Shown here in pieces: positions 1 to 7,887 of a DNA stretch of 64,000 nt; the first letter of the stretch is position 1; each line of letters starts with the position of its first letter. Origin of the DNA: Pseudomonadota bacterium. GTDB lineage: Bacteria > Pseudomonadota > Gammaproteobacteria > Burkholderiales > Burkholderiaceae_B. The notes under the pieces are model-generated. The model made no database searches, was not told where the DNA came from, and was given only the letters and a program-made list of their open reading frames with translations. The stretch covers positions 18,714-82,713 of the forward strand of contig JAEXRL010000024.1 of assembly GCA_023440825.1 (NCBI GenBank). Reading direction: 5' to 3'. The position numbers and the translations under genes were made by a program.

Positions 1-214
1 CGCTGAACAAGATGCCATTGGACACAGGCTGTACGCGTATCAAGGCCATACGTGGCCACTTTCGTTGCGTCATGAACACGCCCTGCTGGTCCACCACCAC
101 CCATTCACGATCTTGTTCAATACCTGCCGCCCCCACTGCGCAAGATCGCTCATACGGTATGCCAGCGCAAGACTTAACTGGGTAGCTATACAAAGCCGAG
201 ACAGTAACGCCCAT
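1..214 (-). CDS. MOSC N-terminal domain protein, YcbX-like (partial, runs off left edge)
   Basis: The first 71 codons of a minus-strand gene are visible and the rest lies beyond position 1. The translation starts MGVTVSALYSYPVKSCAG and later has DREWVVVD and FMTQRKWPRMALI. This is the classic start of the MOSC N-terminal beta-barrel domain (YPVKSC, then DR-W-VVD, then TQR--PR-ALI). Family members are usually about 260-370 residues and carry molybdenum-cofactor sulfurase-like domains; YcbX takes part in detoxifying N-hydroxylated bases. The ATG follows a GGGGG ribosome-binding site 6 bases upstream. A plus-strand reading frame over the same bases is a shadow. Family assignment is firm; the exact function is inferred. 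Confidence 0.85.
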   Translation of the reverse strand, partial: MGVTVSALYSYPVKSCAGIPYERSCAVGAAGIEQDREWVVVDQQGVFMTQRKWPRMALIRVQPVSNGILFS

Positions 215-705
215 TTTTACCCCCTAAAATATAGCTTGACAAACTCGACAAGCATATATAGTATTAAAAGATTGGTTTTTAGCCAGACTTAATTTAAAAA
301 AGCAAAAAATCAATTTTAGCGACTACTGCGTTATGAGTAGCTCTGGGATTTTCATAATTCGTACATTAGTCATACCTTAAGTGTGTTTAAGGTATTTCCC
401 AAGAAAATGTTTGTACGTTTACGTATATAAACCTAGTCCAGGCTTTTCAATAACTTGTAAAGCTTTACATTTTTAGCAAGCTTCGTGCAACCCTATTCAC
501 GATAACGCAGTCTCTCTAAAAATGACACGCATCGCTGCCTAAGCCTTATACATATAAAAATAGACTATTTGGCTGGCAACGTTATGACTATTATTATTAT
601 AAAAACATAGTCTGCACTCGGTCAGTTCTTCTAACACCTGACTGTCATCAAGTTTCAACAAAAATAAGGTGTAATGTGCAGGCCTGATTAGAAGAAGGAA
701 AAAAC
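215..705. other. AT-rich intergenic region, 491 bp
   Basis: No coding sequence is supported here. It must hold the promoters of the leftward MOSC gene and the rightward small gene at 706. The clearest structure is a perfect 8-bp inverted repeat, TACCTTAA/TTAAGGTA, at 373-380 and 387-394 with a 6-base spacer. It lacks the GC-rich stem and T-run of a terminator and could be an operator. Confidence 0.5.
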
Positions 706-981
706 ATGAAAAATATTTATCCAACCAATCTTATCGCTCGCCCGGATCACGCGCCCTTAAACCGCACCGATATCCGCATTGGCGACACCGTATACCTGCA
801 ACCCAAAGAAGGTCCACAAATAGCGGGTACCATTATTTTTAGTTCTGCCTTATATGGCTCTAACACCTATACGGCCGACGCAGTACTGAACGACAAGCAG
901 GGCCAAACTCTGCTACGCATGCGCTTTCGGGAACAAGACATTCATCATGTTGATGCCCGTCGCCCCGCCTGCGTAAACTAA
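706..981 (+). CDS. Small hypothetical protein (91 aa)
   Basis: A 91-residue soluble protein with no signal peptide or membrane segment. I do not recognise the family. The middle (residues about 23-80) is rich in alternating hydrophobic residues (IRIGDTVYLQP, GTIIFSSALYGS), which suggests a small beta-barrel or SH3-like fold. The start is well supported by GAAGAAGGAA just upstream of the ATG. A strong intrinsic terminator follows 25 bp after the stop, so it is a single-gene transcript. Codon use matches the neighbours. Confident that it is a gene, no functional call. Confidence 0.7.
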   Translation: MKNIYPTNLIARPDHAPLNRTDIRIGDTVYLQPKEGPQIAGTIIFSSALYGSNTYTADAVLNDKQGQTLLRMRFREQDIHHVDARRPACVN

Positions 982-1006
982 ATCAACGACTGTTTCTACA
1001 AAACAT

Positions 1007-1036
1007 AAACGCCTGCCAAGCAGGCGTTTTTCTTTT
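1007..1036 (+). terminator. Rho-independent terminator
   Basis: A perfect 10-bp stem, AAACGCCTGC/GCAGGCGTTT, with a 3-base CAA loop is followed by TTCTTTT. It ends the transcript of the 91-residue protein gene. Confidence 0.9.
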
Positions 1037-1167
1037 ACTCGTCAAGCTTTACTCTTCTTAACCGAGTAAGGAGCATAAACATAGGCGACAACTATTACAA
1101 TATGTACCACAGTGTGCCGAAAATATTACTGTTCGACACCGTGCATTTGTAATTACCCTTAAAGGCC

Positions 1168-2628
1168 ATGCGAACTTCCTATGCTGACTTTACCGATAAG
1201 GCCACAGGACCTGTAAAACAGGTTGATGGGCGCTTTCTCAGCCTGCTCTTTGGGCTGATATTGTGCATTAGCCTGATTAGTATACAAACCCGTTTCCATG
1301 GCTTATTGGCCACCTTCTGGCTAAGCGATGCCGTTCTTTTGGGCGTCTTGCTTAAGTACCCTTCGCGTGCCCAGCAGGCTCGCGTCTGGCTGGTGGCCGG
1401 CTTGGCGTATATCTGTGCTGAGCTAATCGCTCAACAAAGTCTGGGCGTAGCGCTCATACTCTGGGGCTTACAAACACTGAGCATAGGGCTGGCACTTTAC
1501 TTGCTGAATAAAAAAGTTAAAAACAAACTGAACTTACGGCGACCGCATTCACTTTGGCAACTTTTTATTAGTGTCTTATTAGTATCCATAGTAGGCGCCG
1601 TCCCTAGCGCCTACTTGAATCAGTATTTATATGGGGAATCATTTTTTTATAACTGGACGTATTGGGTAGTAGCAGAACAACTGGCTTACATTGCTATCTT
1701 ACCGGTCATACTGGCCGCGCCACGCTTTAGCCTGCACGCTCTGAAACAGTTACGCTTCAAGATCAAGACCCAGACCCTCCTACAACTCGCCCCATTAGCT
1801 TTGTTATGCAGCAGCACCCTATTGGGAATCACGATAGGCGGAGCTGGAGCCATTGCTTTTCCAGTGCTGCCTTTGCTCTGGTGTGCCCTACGTTACTCGC
1901 TGTTTACCACCTACGTGCTCACCTTGCTGTTTGTCGTCTGGACCTTTAGCGTGGCCCATCTAGAGCTTATCCCTCTGGAGATCACCCCCTTCACCCAATT
2001 GGACTCCATTTCCTTGCGCCTGGCTATTATTTCCATGGCCTTAGCCCCCATTATTACTGCCACCATTATGGCTTCACGTAATGAGGCACTGCAAAAATTG
2101 CGCTATCTGGCCCAGCACGACCCCCTAACCGGACTGCTTAATCAGCAAACCTTTTATCAGCAAGCACAGCAACAGCTTGATGAGCACCTGCAAACCCAGT
2201 CCCACGTTTGCTTATTAATACTGGACCTGGATTACTTCAAACAGGTAAACGATAACTACGGGCATGCCGCCGGCGATCATGTCATTCAAACGTTAAGTGG
2301 AAAACTGCAACACGAATTGCGTGACAAGGATATTGCTGGCCGTTTGGGTGGCGAAGAGTTTGGCATACTCTTGGCTGACTGTGCCCCCACTCAGGCCTTT
2401 AACGTTGCCGAACGCATCCGCGCCAGCGTGCTCAATACCCACATCGCCGTGCAAAATGAAAACACGCTGAATTTAACGGTTAGCATAGGTATTACCTATA
2501 CAAACCACGATAACAACCTTAAGCGCTTGCTACACCAAGCCGATCGCGCCCTGTACCGAGCCAAGCGCAATGGCCGTAACCGTAGTCATATTTATAACTC
2601 TGCCGCCGATAAAGCTGTACTTAACTAA
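1168..2628 (+). CDS. MASE1-GGDEF membrane diguanylate cyclase
   Basis: A 486-residue inner-membrane protein predicted to make the second messenger cyclic di-GMP from two GTP. Residues about 20-305 are strongly hydrophobic with 8-10 membrane segments, in the pattern of a MASE1 sensor domain. Residues about 315-475 form the GGDEF domain, starting at the typical YLAQHDPLTGLLN and containing the active-site motif GGEEF. RDKD lies five residues before GGEEF and matches the RxxD inhibitory I-site, so product feedback is likely. There is no EAL domain. No partner gene is adjacent; it is flanked by terminated units. The input signal of MASE1 is unknown. Confidence 0.92.
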   Translation: MRTSYADFTDKATGPVKQVDGRFLSLLFGLILCISLISIQTRFHGLLATFWLSDAVLLGVLLKYPSRAQQARVWLVAGLAYICAELIAQQSLGVALILWGLQTLSIGLALYLLNKKVKNKLNLRRPHSLWQLFISVLLVSIVGAVPSAYLNQYLYGESFFYNWTYWVVAEQLAYIAILPVILAAPRFSLHALKQLRFKIKTQTLLQLAPLALLCSSTLLGITIGGAGAIAFPVLPLLWCALRYSLFTTYVLTLLFVVWTFSVAHLELIPLEITPFTQLDSISLRLAIISMALAPIITATIMASRNEALQKLRYLAQHDPLTGLLNQQTFYQQAQQQLDEHLQTQSHVCLLILDLDYFKQVNDNYGHAAGDHVIQTLSGKLQHELRDKDIAGRLGGEEFGILLADCAPTQAFNVAERIRASVLNTHIAVQNENTLNLTVSIGITYTNHDNNLKRLLHQADRALYRAKRNGRNRSHIYNSAADKAVLN

Positions 2629-2655
2629 GACGACCCTGAGTGTAAAAACAGTGAA

Positions 2656-2680
2656 CTTATCCACAAAATCTGTGGGTAAG
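2656..2680. promoter_or_regulatory. Two inverted DnaA-box-like 9-mers
   Basis: TTATCCACA at 2657-2665 is a perfect DnaA box. TTACCCACA on the opposite strand (2671-2679) differs by one base and faces it across 5 bases. The pair also forms an imperfect 10-bp hairpin just after the diguanylate cyclase stop, but there is no T-run. Confidence 0.4.
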
Positions 2681-2844
2681 TATGGGGAGAACCACTGCCA
2701 ATTCTTCCTAAGCCTAGTGTAGACAAGCGCTACGCTCTGATCCCATCAGCACTGAAAATAACTAGCCACATTTCCTTAATATTAGGCAAGTGAGCTCAGA
2801 TACACTACCATCGTAGGTTTACTCTCTTTACGACTCTCAATGCT

Positions 2845-3501
2845 ATGGCCGCTCTACTTTTTGACACTGAAACCACCGGCACTGCCGACGCACAAATTAT
2901 CGAAGCAGCCTGGTTAGAACTTAGCGACCCTGTTTCGCTCACTATTACCCAAGAGTTTGTTCAGCGCTATCAGCCCGACGAACCCATTACCCTAGGCGCG
3001 CTAGCGACCCATCATATTTATGATGAAGAGCTAGAAGGCTGCCCCGCCCACACCGAGTTTGCCCTTCCCCCCACAACCGCCTATATCATTGGGCACAATG
3101 TGGACTACGACTGGGCACGGGCCGGGTACCCTGAGCTTAAGCGTATCTGCACCCTCGCGCTAGCGCGTCGACTCCTGCCTAATCTGGATAGCTATAGCCA
3201 GTCCGCCCTGATTTATTACATTGATCGCCAACACGCCCGTGAGCGCTTAAAAAATGCACACTCGGCACTGGAAGATGTCAAAAACTGCTTTAGCCTCCTG
3301 CAATATCTGCTCGCCAAGATCGGTACCATACGTACGTGGGAGCAGCTCTGGCAATTTTCTGAGCAGGCACGCATACCCACCGTCATGACTTTTGGCAAAC
3401 ACAAAGGCATGGCTATTGCCGACGTGCCGCAAGATTACAAAAACTGGCTACTGCGCCAGCCTGATCTTGACCCCTACCTAGTAGCAGCGCTAAAGGGCTA
3501 A
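2845..3501 (+). CDS. exoX: Exodeoxyribonuclease X-like DEDDh 3'-5' exonuclease
   Basis: A 218-residue DnaQ-fold exonuclease expected to degrade single-stranded DNA 3' to 5' in repair. The acidic residues of the active site are visible: DTETTG at residues 7-12 (D, E), GHNVDYDW in the middle (D), and AHSALEDV (H and D), the DEDDh signature. The C-terminus carries the FGKHKG motif with a following W-L box, a small domain found in E. coli ExoX and a few relatives, at the usual length of about 220 residues. An ATG one base out of frame sits 5 bp upstream, but only the one at 2845 gives this protein. DNA polymerase III epsilon proper is less likely because of the C-terminal domain. Confidence 0.8.
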   Translation: MAALLFDTETTGTADAQIIEAAWLELSDPVSLTITQEFVQRYQPDEPITLGALATHHIYDEELEGCPAHTEFALPPTTAYIIGHNVDYDWARAGYPELKRICTLALARRLLPNLDSYSQSALIYYIDRQHARERLKNAHSALEDVKNCFSLLQYLLAKIGTIRTWEQLWQFSEQARIPTVMTFGKHKGMAIADVPQDYKNWLLRQPDLDPYLVAALKG

Positions 3502-3511
3502 TACCGCCCAT

Positions 3512-3549
3512 AAAAAAGCCCCCTTGCCAAATACCTGGGCACGGGGGCT
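3512..3549 (-). terminator. Terminator of the solitary binding-protein gene
   Basis: Read on the minus strand, AGCCCCC and TGCC pair with GGCA and GGGGGCT, and the stem is followed by TTTTTT. It lies 20 bp past the stop of the gene at 3569-4714 and close to the exoX stop, so it separates the convergent genes. Confidence 0.88.
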
Positions 3550-3568
3550 ACACACTAGCAATAGCGCC

Positions 3569-4714
3569 TTATTTCAACAAACGCCACTGCCCGTCTTGAA
3601 CGGTGATCATGACACGACCACGCTCGTCAAAGCCGCTGTGATCTTCAAGGCTCATGGTGTAGACCCCTTGTGTCGCCACGAGCTCTTGCACCTGTTCCAA
3701 AGCATCACGCAAAGCCGAGCGGAACTCAGGGGTACCAGGCTGGGCGTGCTTAGCGGCTACAGGTATTGCGCTTTGCAGCAACAGGCCTGCATCGTATACG
3801 TTGGCACCAAAGGTGGCAGGAGCCGTGTTGTACATGGCGGTATAGCGATCAATGTAGTCTTGGGCAATCGCTTTTGACGGATTGCTGTCGTCGATTTCCG
3901 GCAAGACCAGCATAGCACCCGCCGCTAATACGGTACCTTCCACATCTTTACCGCCTAGGCTTAAAAAGGCCGGCAAGGCCGCACCATGAGTCTGGTAAAT
4001 TTGTCCCTTGTAGCCTTGCTTGACCAAGGTAACCTGTGGCAATACCGCTGCTGCCCCCGTTCCTGCCACCAATACGGCATCAGGCTTGGCTGCGAACAAC
4101 TTCAAAGACTGCCCTGTCACCGACGTGTCCGAGCGCACATAGCGCTCAATGGCGGTAATCTCTATACCGTGCTCTTGAGCCTGCTCTTTGGCAACTTTTA
4201 ACCAGTTTTCCCCGTAAGCATCGTTAAAACCAAAAAACCCCAATGTTTTGATGCCATTGGCCGCCATATGCTCGAACAAGGCAGAGGCGATAATATCGTC
4301 GTTCTGCGTGGTTTTAAAGACCCATTTTTTTTCGTCCGTCATGGGTAATACTGCCGAGGCGGTCCCTACCGGCGCTAGCATGGGGGTTCCCGCCTCGGCG
4401 ACCAGCGGTATCACACTCATGGTATTAGGAGAACCGGTGGGTCCAATAATGGCGTCTACCTTATCGGTACTAATCAGTTTTTTGATACCTGTCACGGTCT
4501 GATTCGTATCACTGGCATCATCCAATGACACATACTCAACCGTAAACTCACCCATTTTCGTAGGCAGTAAAGGCACTGTATTACGCTGGGGCACACCCAC
4601 CACAGCGGTTGGGCCTGTAGCCGACGTAATGACCCCAATTTTTACCTGAGCCCACGACAGACTGCTGACCGACGCCAGCAGCAAGGCAGATGAAAGAACT
4701 CGTAAACGCAACAT
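3569..4714 (-). CDS. Branched-chain amino-acid type ABC substrate-binding protein (LivJ-like)
   Basis: A 381-residue periplasmic binding protein of the type I, Peripla_BP_6 family. An N-terminal signal peptide of about 22 residues ends at SLSWAQ. The mature protein begins VKIGVITSATGP and has IGPTGSPNTMSVIPLV and GFFGFNDAYGENW, all typical of the LivJ/AmiC fold. It would capture an amino acid, amide or aromatic acid and hand it to an ABC importer. No permease or ATPase gene is adjacent, so it is an orphan that must use a transporter encoded elsewhere. A strong terminator follows. The ligand cannot be read from the sequence. Confidence 0.88.
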   Translation of the reverse strand: MLRLRVLSSALLLASVSSLSWAQVKIGVITSATGPTAVVGVPQRNTVPLLPTKMGEFTVEYVSLDDASDTNQTVTGIKKLISTDKVDAIIGPTGSPNTMSVIPLVAEAGTPMLAPVGTASAVLPMTDEKKWVFKTTQNDDIIASALFEHMAANGIKTLGFFGFNDAYGENWLKVAKEQAQEHGIEITAIERYVRSDTSVTGQSLKLFAAKPDAVLVAGTGAAAVLPQVTLVKQGYKGQIYQTHGAALPAFLSLGGKDVEGTVLAAGAMLVLPEIDDSNPSKAIAQDYIDRYTAMYNTAPATFGANVYDAGLLLQSAIPVAAKHAQPGTPEFRSALRDALEQVQELVATQGVYTMSLEDHSGFDERGRVMITVQDGQWRLLK

Positions 4715-4959
4715 GCTTCGCCCTCAATATAGATATTTTTTATAGTCAATCCGCATTCGTAAGACATAAAGCCTTAAGAGATAAGCATATTATGATAATA
4801 AAAAACGATCTATTCTGGTGCTTTTAAATTTCATTGTAAAAATTGTTGAAGCAGGCTTGTTATTCAAGCCCGGACGCGACACAATCTAGGCACTGGGCAT
4901 AAAAGGCTGACTCAACTCACTTATGTCGTGAGCCTACCGCCCCCTTACAGGAGCATCTA

Positions 4960-5757
4960 ATGATTCAATTACGAACTCTGGGTTTTAGTGTTGGCGCATT
5001 CGCCATAGTGGCGCTCTCGGCCTGCACCACTCACGGACAAGGCGGAAATAACATGACAAAAGCGCAAGAGCTACAAGACTATCATTGGACCCAAGTAAAT
5101 ATCATTAATAGCCAAGGCACCAGCGAGCCGGCTTTCCGTTCTGCTAATGGCGGCCCGCTTGTTATGAACTTTAACGACGGGCAGCTCTTGCTGAGCGGGC
5201 TTTGTAATAATATGGTCGCTGGCTATAGCCTTGAAGGCTCCACACTGACCGTATCCAATCCCGCAGCCACCATGAAAATGTGTATAGATAACGATCTAAT
5301 GCGCTACGAGCAACAAGTTGGTCAGGAACTGGGTACGCTAAAAAGCTGGAGCATTGCCTCGACCGAAATGACTGATGCAGCTCCCATACTGACTCTACAG
5401 TTTGCCGACGGCAAAAAGTGGCGCCTAAAAGGAGAGCAAACCTCTCAGGCGAAATATGGTGTAGAACCCGTGCGGGTCTTTCTAGAAGTGGCTGCCAATA
5501 AGGTCGCGTGCGAACCCACCGGCCAAGCCCAACAGCAATGCCTGTACGTACGCGAAATCACCTACAACGACCAAGGCATTAAAACCGGTACCGGACAATG
5601 GCTTAATTACTACGCCACGATTAAAGGCTATGAGCACCAGCCTAATGTACGTCAGGTTATCCGTGTGAATCGCTATCCCCTAGCCAATGCCCCGGCCGAT
5701 AGCATGAACTTTGCTGACGAGCTGGACATGATTGTGGAAAGTGAAGCAATCAATTAA
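4960..5757 (+). CDS. META and DUF4377 domain lipoprotein
   Basis: A 265-residue probable outer-membrane lipoprotein. The signal ends in the lipobox LSAC with the lipidated cysteine near residue 22. Residues about 35-150 match the META domain (HslJ-like; MNFNDGQLLLSGLCNNM and a conserved later Cys). Residues about 160-260 match DUF4377 (VEPVRVFLEVA, then a C-x(n)-C-LYVREI core ending in EGYE/KGYEH). META proteins such as HslJ are linked with heat shock and novobiocin tolerance in E. coli; DUF4377 has no known function. An AGGAG site precedes the ATG. Domain calls are confident, the role is unknown. Confidence 0.82.
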   Translation: MIQLRTLGFSVGAFAIVALSACTTHGQGGNNMTKAQELQDYHWTQVNIINSQGTSEPAFRSANGGPLVMNFNDGQLLLSGLCNNMVAGYSLEGSTLTVSNPAATMKMCIDNDLMRYEQQVGQELGTLKSWSIASTEMTDAAPILTLQFADGKKWRLKGEQTSQAKYGVEPVRVFLEVAANKVACEPTGQAQQQCLYVREITYNDQGIKTGTGQWLNYYATIKGYEHQPNVRQVIRVNRYPLANAPADSMNFADELDMIVESEAIN

Positions 5758-5776
5758 TTAATTTTCGCTACACCAA

Positions 5777-5806
5777 CGTGCCTGAACGTCACGGCGCTCA
5801 GGCACG
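5777..5806. terminator. Hairpin between convergent genes
   Basis: CGTGCCTGA pairs perfectly with TCAGGCACG across a 12-base loop. It overlaps the last codons of the AraC gene and lies 20 bp after the lipoprotein stop. No T-run follows on either strand, so termination is only likely. Confidence 0.5.
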
Positions 5807-6595
5807 CTGTAACGCCGACATATAACGGCCTGGGCTTTGACCCAAGGACTTTTTAAACATAGTAATAAACGCCGTTACGGACTCGTACCCCAACTCTAGT
5901 GCCACCTGTTGCACCGCCATACCACTGGCCAATAAATGCATGGCTAGCATGAGTTGCCATTGCTGACGCCAGCGCCCAAAACTTAAGCCAGTTTCCTGCA
6001 CGACGAGACGCGCAAGGCTGCGAGCACTCATACCAAGTTGTTGCGCCCATTGCTCTATGGTGCGGCGATCCCCATGCTGACTGGCCCAGGTAGCCACAAT
6101 CACGCTTAAACGCGCATCATCAGAGATGGGTAAATGCATTTGCTCTACGGGGCTCTTGTCCAATAATTCCAGCAGCACTTGTACTAAACGAGCGGATAAG
6201 CTGTGCTCACTATAGTCAGGGTCCTGATTGGCCAAATGCAAGCTTAACTCTCGTACCACTGGGCTAATTGCCAGGGTACAGCTATGGTCCGGCATGCACG
6301 CCACGCCCGGCTCAATAAATAAAAAACAAATTCTGGCATTGTCTGTGATGCGGTTACGATGTATCTGCCCCCCTGGTATCCATACCGCATGCCCAGGTGC
6401 TACCAAATAAATAGCATGCTCCAACTCGCACAATACAGCACCATGCAAGGCCATCACCAACTGCCCCTTACGATGCTGATGCAGCTCGCGTTCTTGGGCA
6501 CCTACCTGTACCGTAAGCTGTATAGCCAAAGCAGCTTGCGTATGCAAATCGGGATCAAAGCACAAGGAATTCGTATTAAAACGATTATTTGGCAT
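5798..6595 (-). CDS. AraC-family regulator, NimR-like
   Basis: A 265-residue transcription factor with an N-terminal cupin sensor (residues about 30-110, HQHRKGQLVMALHGAV then PGHAVWIPGGQIH) and two C-terminal AraC helix-turn-helix motifs (residues about 160-260, including LGMSARSLARLVVQETG and VALELGYESVTAFITMFKK). It is divergent from an MFS exporter of the CynX/NimT family. The same arrangement in E. coli is nimR-nimT, where the regulator represses a 2-nitroimidazole exporter. Regulation of the neighbour and of itself is inferred from this layout and from inverted repeats in the shared 98-bp promoter region. Confidence 0.85.
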   Translation of the reverse strand: MPNNRFNTNSLCFDPDLHTQAALAIQLTVQVGAQERELHQHRKGQLVMALHGAVLCELEHAIYLVAPGHAVWIPGGQIHRNRITDNARICFLFIEPGVACMPDHSCTLAISPVVRELSLHLANQDPDYSEHSLSARLVQVLLELLDKSPVEQMHLPISDDARLSVIVATWASQHGDRRTIEQWAQQLGMSARSLARLVVQETGLSFGRWRQQWQLMLAMHLLASGMAVQQVALELGYESVTAFITMFKKSLGQSPGRYMSALQRA

Positions 6596-6660
6596 AATTA
6601 AGAGATTAATAGTCAGTATTGCTTAATTACACCACAACAGACCTTTCCTACAATAGTAGG
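6595..6660. promoter_or_regulatory. Divergent operator region of the AraC/MFS pair
   Basis: Two inverted repeats lie between the divergent genes. TAATTAAG (6595-6602) pairs with CTTAATTA (6622-6629) across 19 bases, a centre-to-centre distance of 27 bp. CCTAC (6647-6651) pairs with GTAGG (6656-6660) across 4 bases. Either could bind the AraC-family regulator; which one does is unknown. Confidence 0.5.
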
Positions 6661-6693
6661 TATTCCTTTTACGCCCATACAAGAGATACGTCT

Positions 6694-7887
6694 GTGCCCC
6701 TACACCGTCAACCCAAAGCCTGGCTGATTTTGGCCGGCATATTGCTCATCGCTGCCAATCTACGAGCCCCCATCACCGCCTTACCGCCCCTAATCGAAGT
6801 CATACAAAGTGATTACGGCCTGAGCAATACGGGCGCAGGTGCCTTAACCGCCCTGCCTCTACTGGCTTTTGCCCTGCTCTCTCCCATCAGTGCCCGGCTT
6901 AGCCTGCACTGGGGGCTAGAGCGCACCTTATTCCTGGCTCTGCTGGGCATAGCGACCGGCATACTATGGCGCTCACTGCCCTATAGCTCAGCCCTATTTC
7001 TGGGGACCTGCCTCATTGGCATGGGCATTGCGGCAGGAAATGTACTGCTGCCAGGCATCATTAAAAGAGACTTTCCCAATCATATTACGGCCATCACAGG
7101 CGCCTATGCAGTGACCATGGGTTTGGCCGCCTCTCTGGGCTCAGCACTGGTCGTGCCCTTAGCCCACGCCTGGGGCTGGCATGCCGCCTTACTCAGCTTT
7201 TTACTGCTGCCCGTCAGCGCCTTAATAGTGTGGGGGCAAGCCTGCCGTACGCCTAAGGCTGAGCAAAGTGTACCGACAAAACAGCTTTTATCCAGCTCCC
7301 TGCCTTGGCGCGAGCCTCTAGCATGGCAGATCACTTTTTTTCTAGGTTTGAACTCCACCATTTACTACATTGCCATAGCTTGGCTACCTGCCATCTTTAA
7401 TGAACAGGGCCTATCAGCTCAACAGGCCGGCAGCTTGCATGGCGCTATGCAACTGGCCACCATTGTACCGGGGCTGATACTAAGCCCCGTGCTGCGCCAT
7501 GTTACGCATCATGGCTTAGTCGCTGCGAGTGTGGCGCTCATGTCAGCCGTCTCTTTATTAGGCTGGCTGTATGCCCCCTCGCTAGCGCTGCTATGGGCAG
7601 TCATGTTTGGTATAGGGACCGGGGCTGGCATTATCCTGGGGCTAAGTTTTATCGGTATGCGCACGCATCACTCCCAACAAGCAGCCAGCCTCTCAGGCAT
7701 GTCGCAGTGCATAGGGTATTTGCTGGCCGCCACTGGTCCCTTGGGTATGGCGCACTTACACGATATCACGCACAGTTGGCACATGCCTTTACTGCTGTGC
7801 AGTGCGCTGGCGCTTATCGCTGCAGGCATGGGCTATCTGGCTGGCACAGACCGCAAATTGCCCAAGCCTATCACTAAATATACATAG
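6694..7887 (+). CDS. MFS transporter, CynX/NimT family
   Basis: A 12-helix major facilitator of about 397 residues. The first helix and loop (ILLIAANLRAPITALPPLI) and GNVLLPGIIKRDFP are signatures of the CynX/NimT family, which exports nitroimidazoles or carries cyanate-like substrates. The frame is open back to a TTG at 6619, but the GTG at 6694 is preferred: AAGAGA stands 7 bases upstream, and the extra 25 residues would be hydrophilic and would overlap the operator region. It is divergent from the AraC regulator. The 3' end overlaps the convergent methyltransferase gene by 14 bp. Cyanase is 16 kb away, so a cyanate role is possible but less likely than drug export. Confidence 0.82.
   Translation: MPLHRQPKAWLILAGILLIAANLRAPITALPPLIEVIQSDYGLSNTGAGALTALPLLAFALLSPISARLSLHWGLERTLFLALLGIATGILWRSLPYSSALFLGTCLIGMGIAAGNVLLPGIIKRDFPNHITAITGAYAVTMGLAASLGSALVVPLAHAWGWHAALLSFLLLPVSALIVWGQACRTPKAEQSVPTKQLLSSSLPWREPLAWQITFFLGLNSTIYYIAIAWLPAIFNEQGLSAQQAGSLHGAMQLATIVPGLILSPVLRHVTHHGLVAASVALMSAVSLLGWLYAPSLALLWAVMFGIGTGAGIILGLSFIGMRTHHSQQAASLSGMSQCIGYLLAATGPLGMAHLHDITHSWHMPLLLCSALALIAAGMGYLAGTDRKLPKPITKYT

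Noticed and set aside
65..292. 75-codon plus-strand reading frame at the left edge
   Set aside because: It lies antisense to the well-supported MOSC-domain gene, has no ribosome site and no recognisable motif.
539..724. 61-codon minus-strand frame before the small gene at 706
   Set aside because: It overlaps the start and ribosome site of the supported plus-strand gene and its product is low in complexity.
2656..2680. Chromosomal origin of replication
   Set aside because: Only two DnaA-like boxes, no dnaA/dnaN/gyrB neighbours and no AT-rich unwinding element next to them.
6619..6693. TTG start for the MFS exporter
   Set aside because: It would add 25 polar residues through the operator region; the GTG at 6694 has a ribosome site at the right distance.
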